Source of the DNA: Rhizobium bangladeshense
GTDB lineage: Bacteria; Pseudomonadota; Alphaproteobacteria; Rhizobiales; Rhizobiaceae
Assembly (NCBI RefSeq): GCF_017357245.1
Contig: NZ_CP071612.1
Coordinates: 1 to 60,000 of the forward strand
Length of the DNA stretch: 60,000 nucleotides
Reading direction: 5' to 3'
Shown here: in pieces, positions 11,430 to 19,719 of the stretch
Position numbering within the stretch: position 1 is the first letter of the stretch
Layout: each line of letters starts with the position of its first letter
Notes under the pieces: generated by a model
The model's input: the letters and a program-made list of their open reading frames with translations, nothing else
Databases searched by the model: none
Told to the model about the DNA's origin: nothing
Position numbers and translations under genes: made by a program

Positions 11430-11726
11430 CTAGTGCGTCCAGACGATGTCGAGTTCTTCGCGAAAGGCGAAGCGCTTCAGATGATCATCGATCACGCCCT
11501 GCATCCGAGCCTGCTGGTCGGGATCGGCAACGGAAAGGGTCATTGTGAGCGCCGCATCGTCGGCTGCGAATGTCACCTCGGCGCTATCGCTGAACGGCAC
11601 CCGGCCCTTATGCGGATCGAAATCGACGCTGAACTTGTGACTCCAGTGTTTGCAGAGCTGCTGCAGGTAGCGGCTTGCATGTTCGGTGGGCACGACGGCC
11701 TTGGAGAGGTGCATGTCAAACTCCAT
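11430..11726 (-). CDS. DUF2218 family protein
   Basis: A 98-residue protein that matches the DUF2218 family as I recall it: an N-terminal HASRYLQQLCKHW helix and later GRVPF and a mixed hydrophobic beta-like C-terminal half. No function is established; homologues often sit near iron-uptake or redox genes. No signal peptide or membrane segment is visible. It lies just upstream of the nitroreductase gene and may be co-transcribed with it. Confidence 0.75.
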   Translation of the reverse strand: MEFDMHLSKAVVPTEHASRYLQQLCKHWSHKFSVDFDPHKGRVPFSDSAEVTFAADDAALTMTLSVADPDQQARMQGVIDDHLKRFAFREELDIVWTH

Positions 11727-11880
11727 CTCATCTTGACTGGGGCCAAGTCATATTTCCTGCTTCGCCAGCTTGGCAAGCGCAGCGTCGTCGCAGCTGAGTG
11801 GACGGACTGTCTCCATAAGAGCGGCCTTACGCGCGCGCCGAAGCAGGAGAATAAATCTCTTCGGTCGATCGGTTGCAGAG

Positions 11881-12003
11881 TTACGCATCCTGGTGAACGG
11901 AAAGTGGACGGAAGACTGGCAACCCGATGAAGATCTTTTCTGCCGCTCCGGATCTCTCCGAAATTTTCTAGGAACGCCGTACCGCTTCCGGCCAAAGCCG
12001 TAA
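11881..12003 (+). pseudogene. Possible N-terminal remnant of a glutathionyl-hydroquinone reductase gene
   Basis: The 339-base gap between the DUF2218 gene and the FAH gene contains a frame reading LVNGKWTEDW, then DEDLFCR and LRNFLGT before a stop at 12001-12003. This resembles the N terminus of YqjG/ECM4 xi-class glutathione transferases (LV-G-W--DW ... F-R--S-FRNW). The equivalent start codon is TTA at 11881 and the rest of the protein is absent. An open frame continues upstream to 11770 without recognisable similarity. The resemblance is from memory and short, so this is tentative. The rest of the gap shows nothing I can name. Confidence 0.3.
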
Positions 12004-12065
12004 TGACACCGATGAATAATTCGTTCATAGGTGGCTGGAACTTCGTTTTGGTGAGGAGGCATTCC

Positions 12066-12908
12066 ATGAAGCTGATGCGTGTTGGCGAAGCAGGTCGTGA
12101 AAAACCGGCGCTTCTCGATGCCGATGGCAAGATCCGTGATCTCTCGGCGCATGTCGCCGACATCGGCGGCGAGGCAATCTCGCCGGCCGGGCTCGCAAAG
12201 ATCGCGGCGCTCGATCCGAAGAACCTTCCGGAACTTGCCCCCGGCCGTATCGGCGCCTGCGTTGCCGGCACGGGCAAATTCATCTGCATCGGTCTCAATT
12301 TCTCCGATCATGCCGCCGAAACCGGGGCTACCGTGCCGCCGGAACCGGTCATCTTCATGAAGGCGACTTCGGCCATCGTTGGCCCGAACGACAACGTGAT
12401 CATCCCGCGCGGTTCCGAAAAGACCGACTGGGAAGTCGAACTCGGCGTAGTCATCGGCAAGACGGCGAAATATGTCAGCGAAGCCGACGCGCTAGACTAC
12501 GTCGCCGGTTACTGCGTGTCCCACGACGTTTCAGAACGTGCCTTTCAGACGGAGCGCGCCGGCCAGTGGACCAAGGGCAAGTCCTGCGACACCTTCGGCC
12601 CGATTGGCCCCTGGCTGGTCACCAAGGATGAGATCGCCAATCCGCAGAACCTCGGCATGTGGCTGAAGGTCAATGGCGAGACCATGCAAAATGGCTCGTC
12701 CAAGACCATGGTCTACGGCGTCGCACACATCGTTTCCTATCTCAGCCAATTCATGTCGCTGCATCCGGGCGATGTCATCTCGACAGGAACCCCGCCCGGT
12801 GTCGGCATGGGCATGAAGCCGCCGCGCTTCCTCAGGGATGGAGACGTCGTTGAGCTCGGCATTGAAGGTCTCGGCAGCCAGAAGCAGAGCTTCGTTGCCG
12901 ATCGTTAA
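12066..12908 (+). CDS. Fumarylacetoacetate hydrolase (FAH) family enzyme
   Basis: A 280-residue protein with the FAH C-terminal fold (about residues 65-275): GLNFSDHA, KATSAI, the metal-binding EVELGVVIG block with acidic ligands, and the STGTPPGVG motif near residue 240. Related enzymes are annotated as ureidoglycolate lyase, 2-keto-4-pentenoate hydratase-like or acylpyruvase. The exact substrate cannot be fixed from the sequence. The ATG at 12066 has a strong GGAGG site upstream; the longer open frame from 12003 is unlikely. A terminator hairpin follows. Confidence 0.85.
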   Translation: MKLMRVGEAGREKPALLDADGKIRDLSAHVADIGGEAISPAGLAKIAALDPKNLPELAPGRIGACVAGTGKFICIGLNFSDHAAETGATVPPEPVIFMKATSAIVGPNDNVIIPRGSEKTDWEVELGVVIGKTAKYVSEADALDYVAGYCVSHDVSERAFQTERAGQWTKGKSCDTFGPIGPWLVTKDEIANPQNLGMWLKVNGETMQNGSSKTMVYGVAHIVSYLSQFMSLHPGDVISTGTPPGVGMGMKPPRFLRDGDVVELGIEGLGSQKQSFVADR

Positions 12909-12950
12909 CGACGCTAGCTCAGCTGAACCTTAAGCTTTCAGTTCTATGGT

Positions 12951-12980
12951 AATGCCAGGGATCAACTCTCTGGCATTTGT
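12951..12980 (+). terminator. Terminator after the FAH gene
   Basis: An 8-bp stem (12951-12958 with 12970-12977) with an 11-base loop is followed by a T-rich TTTGTTG tail. Confidence 0.6.
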
Positions 12981-13111
12981 TGTGCAGGTTCGGGACGTTC
13001 ATGTTGCTGTGCAACAAAAACCTGTTAGTCTGCGTTACGTGCCAGCGTGCGAAAAGACTCGATGTCTATCAATCGACATCATCTTTTCGATAGAGAAAGG
13101 CGGCGCCTTCT

Positions 13112-14389
13112 ATGTTCTATCAACTTTATGAATTAAATCATGCTGCCATGGCGCCGTTTCGCGCCGCGGCTGACATCATGCGGTTTGCCTGTGCCAATCC
13201 GCTAAACCCATTTGCCCAGACACCGTTCGGGCGCACGATGATGGCAAGCCTCGAAATGTTCGAGCGCACGACGCGCCGCTACGGAAAACCGGAATTCGGA
13301 TTGAAGCAGACGACGATCGGCGATCAGACGGTTTCCGTTCGCGAAGAAATCGTCTGGTCGCGGTCCTTCTGTAATCTCCTGCATTTCTCGCGCAACCTTC
13401 CGCCCGGCCGCCCCGCCGACCCGCGCATCCTCATCGTTGCGCCGATGTCCGGCCATTATGCGACGCTGCTGCGCGGTACCGTCGAGGCATTGCTGCCGAG
13501 CGCCGACGTCTACATCACCGACTGGATCGACGCCCGCATGGTGCCGATGACGGAAGGTACCTTCGATTTCGACGATTACGTCGACTATATCGTCGATATG
13601 CTGCATTTCCTCGGTCACGACACGCATGTGATTGCCGTCTGCCAGCCTTCGGTCCCGGTGCTGGTCGCAGCCGCGGTGATGGAGGAAGCTCAGGATCCAC
13701 TTTCGCCGTCCTCGATGACCCTGATGGGCGGTCCGATCGACACCCGCATCAACCCGACAGCGGTCAACAAGCTCGCCCAGGAGCGGTCGCTGCAATGGTT
13801 TTCCGACAATGTCATCATGAACGTGCCCTGGCCGCAGCCGGGCTTCATGCGGCCTGTCTATCCGGGTTTCCTGCAGTTGTCGGGTTTCATGTCGATGAAC
13901 CTGGACCGGCATCTCGTCGCCCACAAGGAGTTCTTCATGCATCTCGTGAAGAACGACGGCGAACCCGAAAAACATCGCGATTTCTATGATGAATATCTCG
14001 CGGTCATGGATTTGACGGCCGAGTTCTATCTGCAGACGGTGGAACAGGTCTTCATGAAGCATTCGCTGCCGAAGGGTGAATTGATGCATCGCGGCAAGCG
14101 CGTCGATCCGGCAGCGATCCGCAACGTCGCGCTCCTGACCGTCGAAGGCGAGAATGACGATATTTCGGGCGTTGGCCAGACCAGGGCGGCGCAGACCATC
14201 TGCGTGAACATTCCCGAAGATATGCGCATGCACTATCTCCAGCCGGATGTCGGCCACTACGGCGTTTTCAACGGCTCGCGGTTCCGCCGCGAGATCGCGC
14301 CGCGCATCGTCAATTTCGTCCGTCAGCATTCCCGCTCCGCCGTCAAGCGCCCCGTGCAGCGCGTCATCAAGGGCGGACGGACGGCGTGA
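13112..14389 (+). CDS. phaZ: Intracellular poly(3-hydroxybutyrate) depolymerase
   Basis: Mobilises stored PHB granules to hydroxybutyrate oligomers. The 425-residue protein has the alpha/beta-hydrolase fold of the PhaZ1 type with the lipase-box-like VCQPSVP, in which Cys177 replaces the usual nucleophilic Ser, a hallmark of intracellular depolymerases. The N-terminal YQLYELNHAAMAP segment and the terminal DVGHYGVFNG with the likely catalytic His are also typical. There is no signal peptide, as expected for a granule-associated cytosolic enzyme. It stands alone, after a terminator and a 200-base region that would hold its promoter. Confidence 0.93.
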   Translation: MFYQLYELNHAAMAPFRAAADIMRFACANPLNPFAQTPFGRTMMASLEMFERTTRRYGKPEFGLKQTTIGDQTVSVREEIVWSRSFCNLLHFSRNLPPGRPADPRILIVAPMSGHYATLLRGTVEALLPSADVYITDWIDARMVPMTEGTFDFDDYVDYIVDMLHFLGHDTHVIAVCQPSVPVLVAAAVMEEAQDPLSPSSMTLMGGPIDTRINPTAVNKLAQERSLQWFSDNVIMNVPWPQPGFMRPVYPGFLQLSGFMSMNLDRHLVAHKEFFMHLVKNDGEPEKHRDFYDEYLAVMDLTAEFYLQTVEQVFMKHSLPKGELMHRGKRVDPAAIRNVALLTVEGENDDISGVGQTRAAQTICVNIPEDMRMHYLQPDVGHYGVFNGSRFRREIAPRIVNFVRQHSRSAVKRPVQRVIKGGRTA

Positions 14390-14532
14390 TTCAGAAATAG
14401 CTGAATTAGCAAAGGCAATTCAAGGCTTTGTCCGATTTCGCCGGCAATCGCCTTGAAGGCGGTTCTTGCGGTAACCACATCGATTTCAGCGTTCGGCATC
14501 TTGCCGGGCGCGGAAAGCGAGGATACCGCACG

Positions 14533-14967
14533 ATGAACCAGTCAGCATTGCTTCGACCGGATTGGACTCCGGCTACCATTGCCCTGATGATTCTCGGCTT
14601 CATGGTTTTCTGGCCTCTTGGTCTTGCCATGCTTGCCTACATCATTTTCGGCGATCGTCTGCGCGGCTTCAAGCGCGACGTCAATCAGGCAACCGACGGC
14701 TTCTTTGCCTCCTGCCGCCGTTCGCATGGCCGCCATCGCCCGCATTTCTCGACCGGCAATGTCGCCTTCGACGACTGGCGCAAGGCCGAGCTCGACCGGA
14801 TCGAGGAAGAGCGCCGCAAGCTAGACCAAATGCGCGAGGAATTCGACGAGTATCTGCGTGAACTCCGCCGCGCCAAGGACCAGGAAGAGTTCGATCGCTT
14901 CATGCGTGACCGCAAGAACGCCAAGCGCGACGATAACGGCCCAGTGGCGGAGTTCCAGACGCCGTGA
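14533..14967 (+). CDS. DUF2852 membrane protein
   Basis: A 144-residue protein with one long hydrophobic segment at about residues 12-41, a middle segment rich in Arg/His/Ser, and a C-terminal charged helix (about 80-130, Glu/Arg/Lys-rich, coiled-coil-like). This matches DUF2852, a family seen in Rhizobiales with no known function. The ATG at 14533 starts just before the hydrophobic segment; the open frame continues upstream to 14428 without coding signs. A rhizobial intergenic repeat and a terminator follow. Confidence 0.78.
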   Translation: MNQSALLRPDWTPATIALMILGFMVFWPLGLAMLAYIIFGDRLRGFKRDVNQATDGFFASCRRSHGRHRPHFSTGNVAFDDWRKAELDRIEEERRKLDQMREEFDEYLRELRRAKDQEEFDRFMRDRKNAKRDDNGPVAEFQTP

Positions 14968-14972
14968 AGGCT

Positions 14973-15076
14973 TAAAGCATGTCGCGCAAAAGTGTGAAGC
15001 GGTTTTGCGGCAACGCCATGCGTAAACAAAGACCTAAAGCGCAAGGAGCGAATCTGAAAGATCGCGACGCGCTTTA
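14973..15076. repeat. RIME-like rhizobial intergenic mosaic element
   Basis: A roughly 104-base element begins with TAAAGC (14973-14978), ends with the complementary GCTTTA (15071-15076) and carries internal palindromic pieces. Its wording closely matches a dispersed intergenic repeat that I recall from many Rhizobium and Agrobacterium genomes. Only one copy is in this window. It lies downstream of the DUF2852 gene, where it can form an RNA structure in the 3' region. Confidence 0.6.
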
Positions 15077-15091
15077 GGCGATGAAGTGATG

Positions 15092-15118
15092 ACCGGCATC
15101 ACGCGATGCCGGTTTTTT
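15092..15118 (+). terminator. Rho-independent terminator
   Basis: A 9-bp stem (15092-15100 with 15105-15113), a 4-base loop and a run of T residues: a strong intrinsic terminator ahead of the DUF45 gene. Confidence 0.85.
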
Positions 15119-15178
15119 CATGTCTGCCTGCCCCCGCAAATCGTTTAGATTCACCGGCGAATCGTATAGAAAACGTCC

Positions 15179-15937
15179 ATGTTTCCGCTTCTTAAGACAC
15201 GGCCAAAGGCGCGAAAGCCGGCTCCGCCCGAGATGCGGACGCTCGATGTCGCCGGCCGGCTCATGCCTCTGACCATCAAACAGCATGACCAGGCAACCCG
15301 TATCACGCTCCGCATCGAGCCGGGCGGGCGGGCCCTGAAGATGACGGTGCCCAGAGGCCTTGCGGCGCGTGAGGTCAATGCCTTCCTCGATCGGCACCAG
15401 GGATGGCTGCTCACCAAGCTTGCCAAGTTTTCGACCGATACTGGCCTGCGCGATGGCGGCGAGATCCTCCTGCGCGGCGTTTCCCATCGCATCGAGCACA
15501 CGGGCAGCCTGCGCGGCTTGACGGAGGTGGTCTCTGTGGAGGGCAGCCCAGTGCTGCGCGTCAGTGGCCTGCCCGAGCATGTCGGACGGCGCATCGCGGC
15601 TTTCCTCAAGAAGGAGGCGCGCGCCGATCTCGAACGACTGGCGGTGATGCATGCAGCAACGATCCGGGCGCCGATCCGCTCGATCTCGATGAAGGATACC
15701 CGCAGCCGCTGGGGTTCCTGCTCGTCGGAGGGAAATTTGAGTTTCTCCTGGCGCATCGTCATGGCGCCGCCTTCGGTGATCGACTATCTCGCCGCCCATG
15801 AAGTGGCCCATCTCAAGGAGATGAATCACGGCCCCCGCTTTTGGGCGCTTTGCAAGAACCTTTGCCCCGGCATGGAGGACGCGAAATCCTGGCTGAAGCG
15901 GCACGGCAGCCAGCTTCACGCCATCGATTTCGACTAA
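15179..15937 (+). CDS. YgjP/DUF45-type zinc metallopeptidase
   Basis: A 252-residue cytosolic protein of the M48-like DUF45 family. The zinc motif HEVAH lies at residues 207-211, with a third likely ligand at His217 in KEMNH. SRWGSC at about 176-181 is the other family signature. The biological substrate of bacterial DUF45 proteins is not known. The gene starts 60 bases after a strong terminator and has 75 bases before trpF. Confidence 0.87.
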   Translation: MFPLLKTRPKARKPAPPEMRTLDVAGRLMPLTIKQHDQATRITLRIEPGGRALKMTVPRGLAAREVNAFLDRHQGWLLTKLAKFSTDTGLRDGGEILLRGVSHRIEHTGSLRGLTEVVSVEGSPVLRVSGLPEHVGRRIAAFLKKEARADLERLAVMHAATIRAPIRSISMKDTRSRWGSCSSEGNLSFSWRIVMAPPSVIDYLAAHEVAHLKEMNHGPRFWALCKNLCPGMEDAKSWLKRHGSQLHAIDFD

Positions 15938-15951
15938 CACACCACCACCCT

Positions 15952-15995
15952 AAATGCGGCGTCTCATGCAAATTGGCTCGACTCTTGCCGCATTT
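15952..15995. promoter_or_regulatory. Inverted repeat upstream of trpF
   Basis: Perfect 9-bp arms (15952-15960 and 15987-15995) enclose 26 bases, ending 17 bases before the trpF start. It could be an operator, a leader hairpin or a terminator of the DUF45 gene. No leader peptide with Trp codons was seen. Confidence 0.4.
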
Positions 15996-16012
15996 CGTGT
16001 CACTTCGCTGCC

Positions 16013-16681
16013 ATGAAACCCGATATCAAGATCTGTGGCTTGAAGACGCCCGAGGCGATTGATCGTGCGCTGAAACGCGGCGCGACCCATGTCGGTTTTA
16101 TCTTCTTCGAAAAGAGTCCGCGTTACGTCGAGCCCGATGTGGCGGCAAAACTTGCCGAACCAGCCCGCGGCAAGGCGAAGATCGTCGCCGTCGTCGTTGA
16201 TCCCACAAATGACGATCTGGACGAGATCGTGTCGCTGCTGAAGCCGGATATCCTGCAGCTTCACGGCAATGAGAGCCCCGAACATGTGCTGACCATCAAG
16301 GCCCTCTATGGTCTGCCTGTGATGAAAGTCTTTTCCGTTCGCACCGCCGATGATCTCAGGCGTGTTGAAGCCTATATCGGCATCGCCGACCGTTTTCTCT
16401 TCGATGCGAAAGCACCGAAGGGTTCGGAACTGCCTGGCGGCAACGGGATTTCCTTCGACTGGAGCCTTCTCGGCTGGCTCGACGGCAGTGTCGACTACAT
16501 GCTTTCCGGCGGCCTGAACAAGAGCAATGTCGCAGATGCGCTGGCGAACACCAGGGCACGTGGTATCGACGTCTCCTCGGGCGTCGAAACCGAGCCCGGC
16601 GTGAAAAGCGTCGCAATGATCGATGAATTTTTCGATGCGGTCGAAAAGGCGGATGCGCCTCTGACGGCTTCAGGGAGTTGA
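16013..16681 (+). CDS. trpF: Phosphoribosylanthranilate isomerase
   Basis: Amadori rearrangement of N-(5'-phosphoribosyl)anthranilate to CdRP, step three of tryptophan synthesis. The 222-residue TIM barrel shows KICGL with the catalytic Cys8 near the N terminus, the QLHG strand end near residue 84 and the phosphate-binding SGGL near 165. It heads a trpF-trpB-trpA cluster, which in rhizobia is separate from trpE and trpDC; neither is in this window. Confidence 0.96.
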   Translation: MKPDIKICGLKTPEAIDRALKRGATHVGFIFFEKSPRYVEPDVAAKLAEPARGKAKIVAVVVDPTNDDLDEIVSLLKPDILQLHGNESPEHVLTIKALYGLPVMKVFSVRTADDLRRVEAYIGIADRFLFDAKAPKGSELPGGNGISFDWSLLGWLDGSVDYMLSGGLNKSNVADALANTRARGIDVSSGVETEPGVKSVAMIDEFFDAVEKADAPLTASGS

Positions 16682-16683
16682 GA

Positions 16684-17904
16684 GTGAACGAAACGCCTAA
16701 ACCGAATTCCTTCCGTTCCGGGCCCGATGAAGACGGTCGCTTCGGCATCTATGGCGGTCGTTTCGTCGCCGAAACTTTAATGCCTTTGATTCTCGACCTG
16801 CAGGACGAGTGGAACAAGGCGAAGAACGATCCGGCCTTCCAGGCGGAACTGAAGCATCTTGGCGCGCACTATATCGGCCGGCCGAGCCCGCTTTATTTCG
16901 CTGAACGGCTGACTGCTGAACTCGGCGGCGCGAAGATCTATTTCAAGCGCGAGGAGCTGAACCACACTGGTTCGCACAAGATCAACAACTGCATCGGCCA
17001 GATCCTGCTTGCCAAGCGCATGGGCAAGACGCGGATCATCGCCGAAACTGGCGCCGGCCAGCATGGCGTCGCCTCCGCAACAGTCGCCGCCCGTTTCGGC
17101 CTTCCCTGCGTCGTCTACATGGGTGCCACTGATGTCGAGCGTCAGGCGCCGAACGTTTTCCGCATGAAGCTGCTCGGCGCGGAAGTGAAGCCGGTGACAG
17201 CCGGCAGCGGCACGCTGAAGGATGCGATGAACGAGGCGCTCCGCGACTGGGTCACCAATGTCGAGGATACCTATTATCTGATCGGAACGGCCGCCGGCCC
17301 GCATCCATATCCGGAGATGGTTCGCGACTTCCAGTCGGTGATCGGCGCCGAAGCAAAGGAGCAGATGCTGGCTGCCGAAGGCCGACTGCCGGACCTCGTC
17401 GTTGCTGCCGTCGGCGGCGGCTCGAACGCGATCGGCATCTTCCACCCCTTCCTCGATGATCCCTCCGTGAAGATCGTCGGCGTCGAAGCCGGCGGCAAGG
17501 GCCTGCAGGGTGACGAACATTGCGCTTCGATCACCGCTGGTTCCCCGGGCGTGCTGCACGGCAACCGCACCTATCTGCTGCAGGATAGCGATGGCCAGAT
17601 CAAGGAAGGCCACTCGATTTCGGCCGGTCTCGATTATCCCGGCATCGGCCCCGAACATTCCTGGCTGAGCGACATCGGCCGTGTCGACTATGTGCCGATC
17701 ATGGATCACGAGGCGCTTGAGGCCTTCCAGACCCTGACCCGCCTCGAAGGCATCATCCCGGCGCTCGAAGCCGCGCATGCGATTGCCGAGGTCATCAAGC
17801 GTGCGCCGACGATGAGCAAGGACGAGATCATCCTGATGAATCTCTCCGGGCGTGGCGACAAGGACATCTTCACCGTCGGCAAGATTCTTGGAATGGGACT
17901 GTAA
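16684..17904 (+). CDS. trpB: Tryptophan synthase beta chain
   Basis: PLP enzyme that condenses indole with serine. HTGSHKIN carries the PLP lysine (Lys99 in this numbering), the phosphate-binding GGGSNAIG lies near residue 244, and the ETGAGQHG loop near 119 is intact. The start is GTG at 16684, two bases after the trpF stop, with a GGGAG site upstream. A TTG at 16678 would add two residues, but the 406-residue form starting MNETPKP agrees with the rhizobial proteins I recall. Confidence 0.97.
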   Translation: MNETPKPNSFRSGPDEDGRFGIYGGRFVAETLMPLILDLQDEWNKAKNDPAFQAELKHLGAHYIGRPSPLYFAERLTAELGGAKIYFKREELNHTGSHKINNCIGQILLAKRMGKTRIIAETGAGQHGVASATVAARFGLPCVVYMGATDVERQAPNVFRMKLLGAEVKPVTAGSGTLKDAMNEALRDWVTNVEDTYYLIGTAAGPHPYPEMVRDFQSVIGAEAKEQMLAAEGRLPDLVVAAVGGGSNAIGIFHPFLDDPSVKIVGVEAGGKGLQGDEHCASITAGSPGVLHGNRTYLLQDSDGQIKEGHSISAGLDYPGIGPEHSWLSDIGRVDYVPIMDHEALEAFQTLTRLEGIIPALEAAHAIAEVIKRAPTMSKDEIILMNLSGRGDKDIFTVGKILGMGL

Positions 17905-17907
17905 GAC

Positions 17908-18747
17908 ATGACCGCACGCATGGACAAACGCTTTGCCGAGCTGAAGGCTGAGGGCCGTCCGGCGCTCGTGACCTACTTCATGGGCGGCGATCCTGACTAC
18001 GAAACCTCCCTCGGCATCATGAAGGCGCTGCCGGAAGCGGGTTCCGACATCATCGAGCTCGGCATGCCCTTTTCCGATCCGATGGCCGATGGTCCGGCGA
18101 TCCAGCTGGCCGGCCAGCGTGCGCTGAAGGGCGGCCAGACGCTGAAGAAGACGCTGCAGTTGGCGACGGATTTCCGCAAGGTCGACGAGACGACGCCGAT
18201 CGTCATGATGGGTTACTACAATCCGATCTACATCTACGGCGTCGAGAAGTTTCTGGACGATGCGCTCGCCGCCGGTATCGACGGCCTGATCGTCGTCGAT
18301 CTGCCGCCCGAGATGGATGACGAACTCTGCATTCCGGCCATTCGCAAAGGCATCAACTTCATCCGCCTGGCGACTCCGACCACCGATGGAAAGCGCCTGC
18401 CCGCCGTGTTGAAGAACACGTCCGGCTTCGTCTACTACGTCTCCATGAACGGCATTACTGGTTCGGCACTGCCCGACCCTTCGCTGGTTTCGGGCGCCGT
18501 GGCGCGCATCAAGCAGCATACCGAACTGCCCGTCTGCGTCGGCTTCGGCGTCAAGACGGCGGAACATGCGAAGGTCATCGGTGGCTCTGCTGACGGCGTC
18601 GTCGTGGGCACCGCCATCGTCAATCAAGTCGCAACGAGCTTGACGAAAGACGGAAAGGCGACGGCCGACACGGTTCAGGCAGTCGCGACGCTGGTGCGCG
18701 GCCTCTCATCGGGAACGCGTTCGGCGCGCCTTGTTGCTGCCGAATAG
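17908..18747 (+). CDS. trpA: Tryptophan synthase alpha chain
   Basis: Cleaves indole-3-glycerol phosphate and channels indole to TrpB. The catalytic Glu50 (ELGMPFSDP) and Asp61 (ADGP) are in place, and the phosphate-binding GFGVKT motif is near residue 211. Its 279 residues are normal. The gene starts three bases after the trpB stop, consistent with an equimolar alpha2beta2 complex from one transcript. Confidence 0.97.
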   Translation: MTARMDKRFAELKAEGRPALVTYFMGGDPDYETSLGIMKALPEAGSDIIELGMPFSDPMADGPAIQLAGQRALKGGQTLKKTLQLATDFRKVDETTPIVMMGYYNPIYIYGVEKFLDDALAAGIDGLIVVDLPPEMDDELCIPAIRKGINFIRLATPTTDGKRLPAVLKNTSGFVYYVSMNGITGSALPDPSLVSGAVARIKQHTELPVCVGFGVKTAEHAKVIGGSADGVVVGTAIVNQVATSLTKDGKATADTVQAVATLVRGLSSGTRSARLVAAE

Positions 18748-18786
18748 TTTGCCCACATTGGCACGAGTCAGTTAGGAGAATTCGAG

Positions 18787-19692
18787 TTGAACTGGATCAC
18801 CAACTACGTTCGCCCGCGGATCAATTCCATGCTGGGCCGTCGCGAAGTGCCGGAGAACCTCTGGATCAAGTGCCCGGAAACGGGCGAGATGGTCTTCCAC
18901 AAGGACCTGGAAGGCAACAAGTGGGTGATCCCTGCTTCCGGTTATCACATGAAGATGCCGGCCAAAGCCCGGCTCGCCGATCTTTTCGACAACGGCGAAT
19001 ACGAATCTCTGCCGCAGCCGAAGGTTGCTCAGGACCCCCTGAAGTTCCGCGATTCCAAGAAATATATCGATCGCCTGCGCGACAGCCGCGCGAAGACCGA
19101 ACAGGAGGACACGATCCTTGCCGGCCTCGGAAAGGTGAAGGGCCTGAAGCTCGTGGCCGTCGTGCACGAATTCAACTTCATCGGCGGTTCGCTCGGCATT
19201 GCTGCCGGCGAGGCGATCGTCAAGGCTTTCGAACGCGCGACTTCCGAAAAGTGCCCGCTGGTAATGTTCCCCGCTTCTGGCGGCGCGCGCATGCAGGAGG
19301 GCATCCTGTCGCTGATGCAGCTGCCGCGAACGACGGTCGCCGTCGATCTGCTCAAGGAATCCGGCCAGCCCTACGTCGTCGTTCTGACCAATCCGACAAC
19401 CGGCGGCGTCACGGCCTCCTATGCCATGCTCGGCGATATTCACTTGGCCGAGCCCGGTGCTGAAATCGGCTTTGCCGGCAAGCGCGTGATTGAACAGACC
19501 CTGCGTGAGAAGCTGCCGGAAGGCTTCCAGACCTCCGAATACCTGCTGGAGCATGGTATGGTCGACATGGTCGTCAAACGTCACGACATTCCGGAAACGC
19601 TGGCGCGTATTCTGAAGATTCTGACGAAGAAGCCCGTCTCGGCAGCCAACGACGTGGCTGGCGGAGCGATCGCCTTGGCGGCGAGCGCCTGA
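18787..19692 (+). CDS. accD: Acetyl-CoA carboxylase carboxyltransferase subunit beta
   Basis: Transfers carboxyl from biotin to acetyl-CoA, the first committed step of fatty acid synthesis, with AccA (not in the window). The 301-residue crotonase-fold domain is intact, including [11 protein letters not shown] near residue 163 and [10 protein letters not shown] near 205. The start is TTG at 18787, preceded by AGGAG. Unlike E. coli AccD, whose N-terminal zinc ribbon uses four Cys, only Cys29 remains here; the other three positions read Thr32, Ile48 and Ser51. It follows trpA by 39 bases and precedes folC, an order widespread in proteobacteria. Confidence 0.95.
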   Translation: MNWITNYVRPRINSMLGRREVPENLWIKCPETGEMVFHKDLEGNKWVIPASGYHMKMPAKARLADLFDNGEYESLPQPKVAQDPLKFRDSKKYIDRLRDSRAKTEQEDTILAGLGKVKGLKLVAVVHEFNFIGGSLGIAAGEAIVKAFERATSEKCPLVMFPASGGARMQEGILSLMQLPRTTVAVDLLKESGQPYVVVLTNPTTGGVTASYAMLGDIHLAEPGAEIGFAGKRVIEQTLREKLPEGFQTSEYLLEHGMVDMVVKRHDIPETLARILKILTKKPVSAANDVAGGAIALAASA

Positions 19693-19719
19693 TACCGGGC
19701 AAACAGGCGGGGTGCGGAA

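Noticed and set aside
12905..12943. Second weak hairpin after the FAH gene (CTGAA/TTCAG arms)
   Set aside because: Only five base pairs without a T run; the hairpin at 12951-12977 explains termination better.
16777..18627. Long minus-strand frame across trpB and trpA (616 codons)
   Set aside because: Antisense shadow; composition unlike a real protein.
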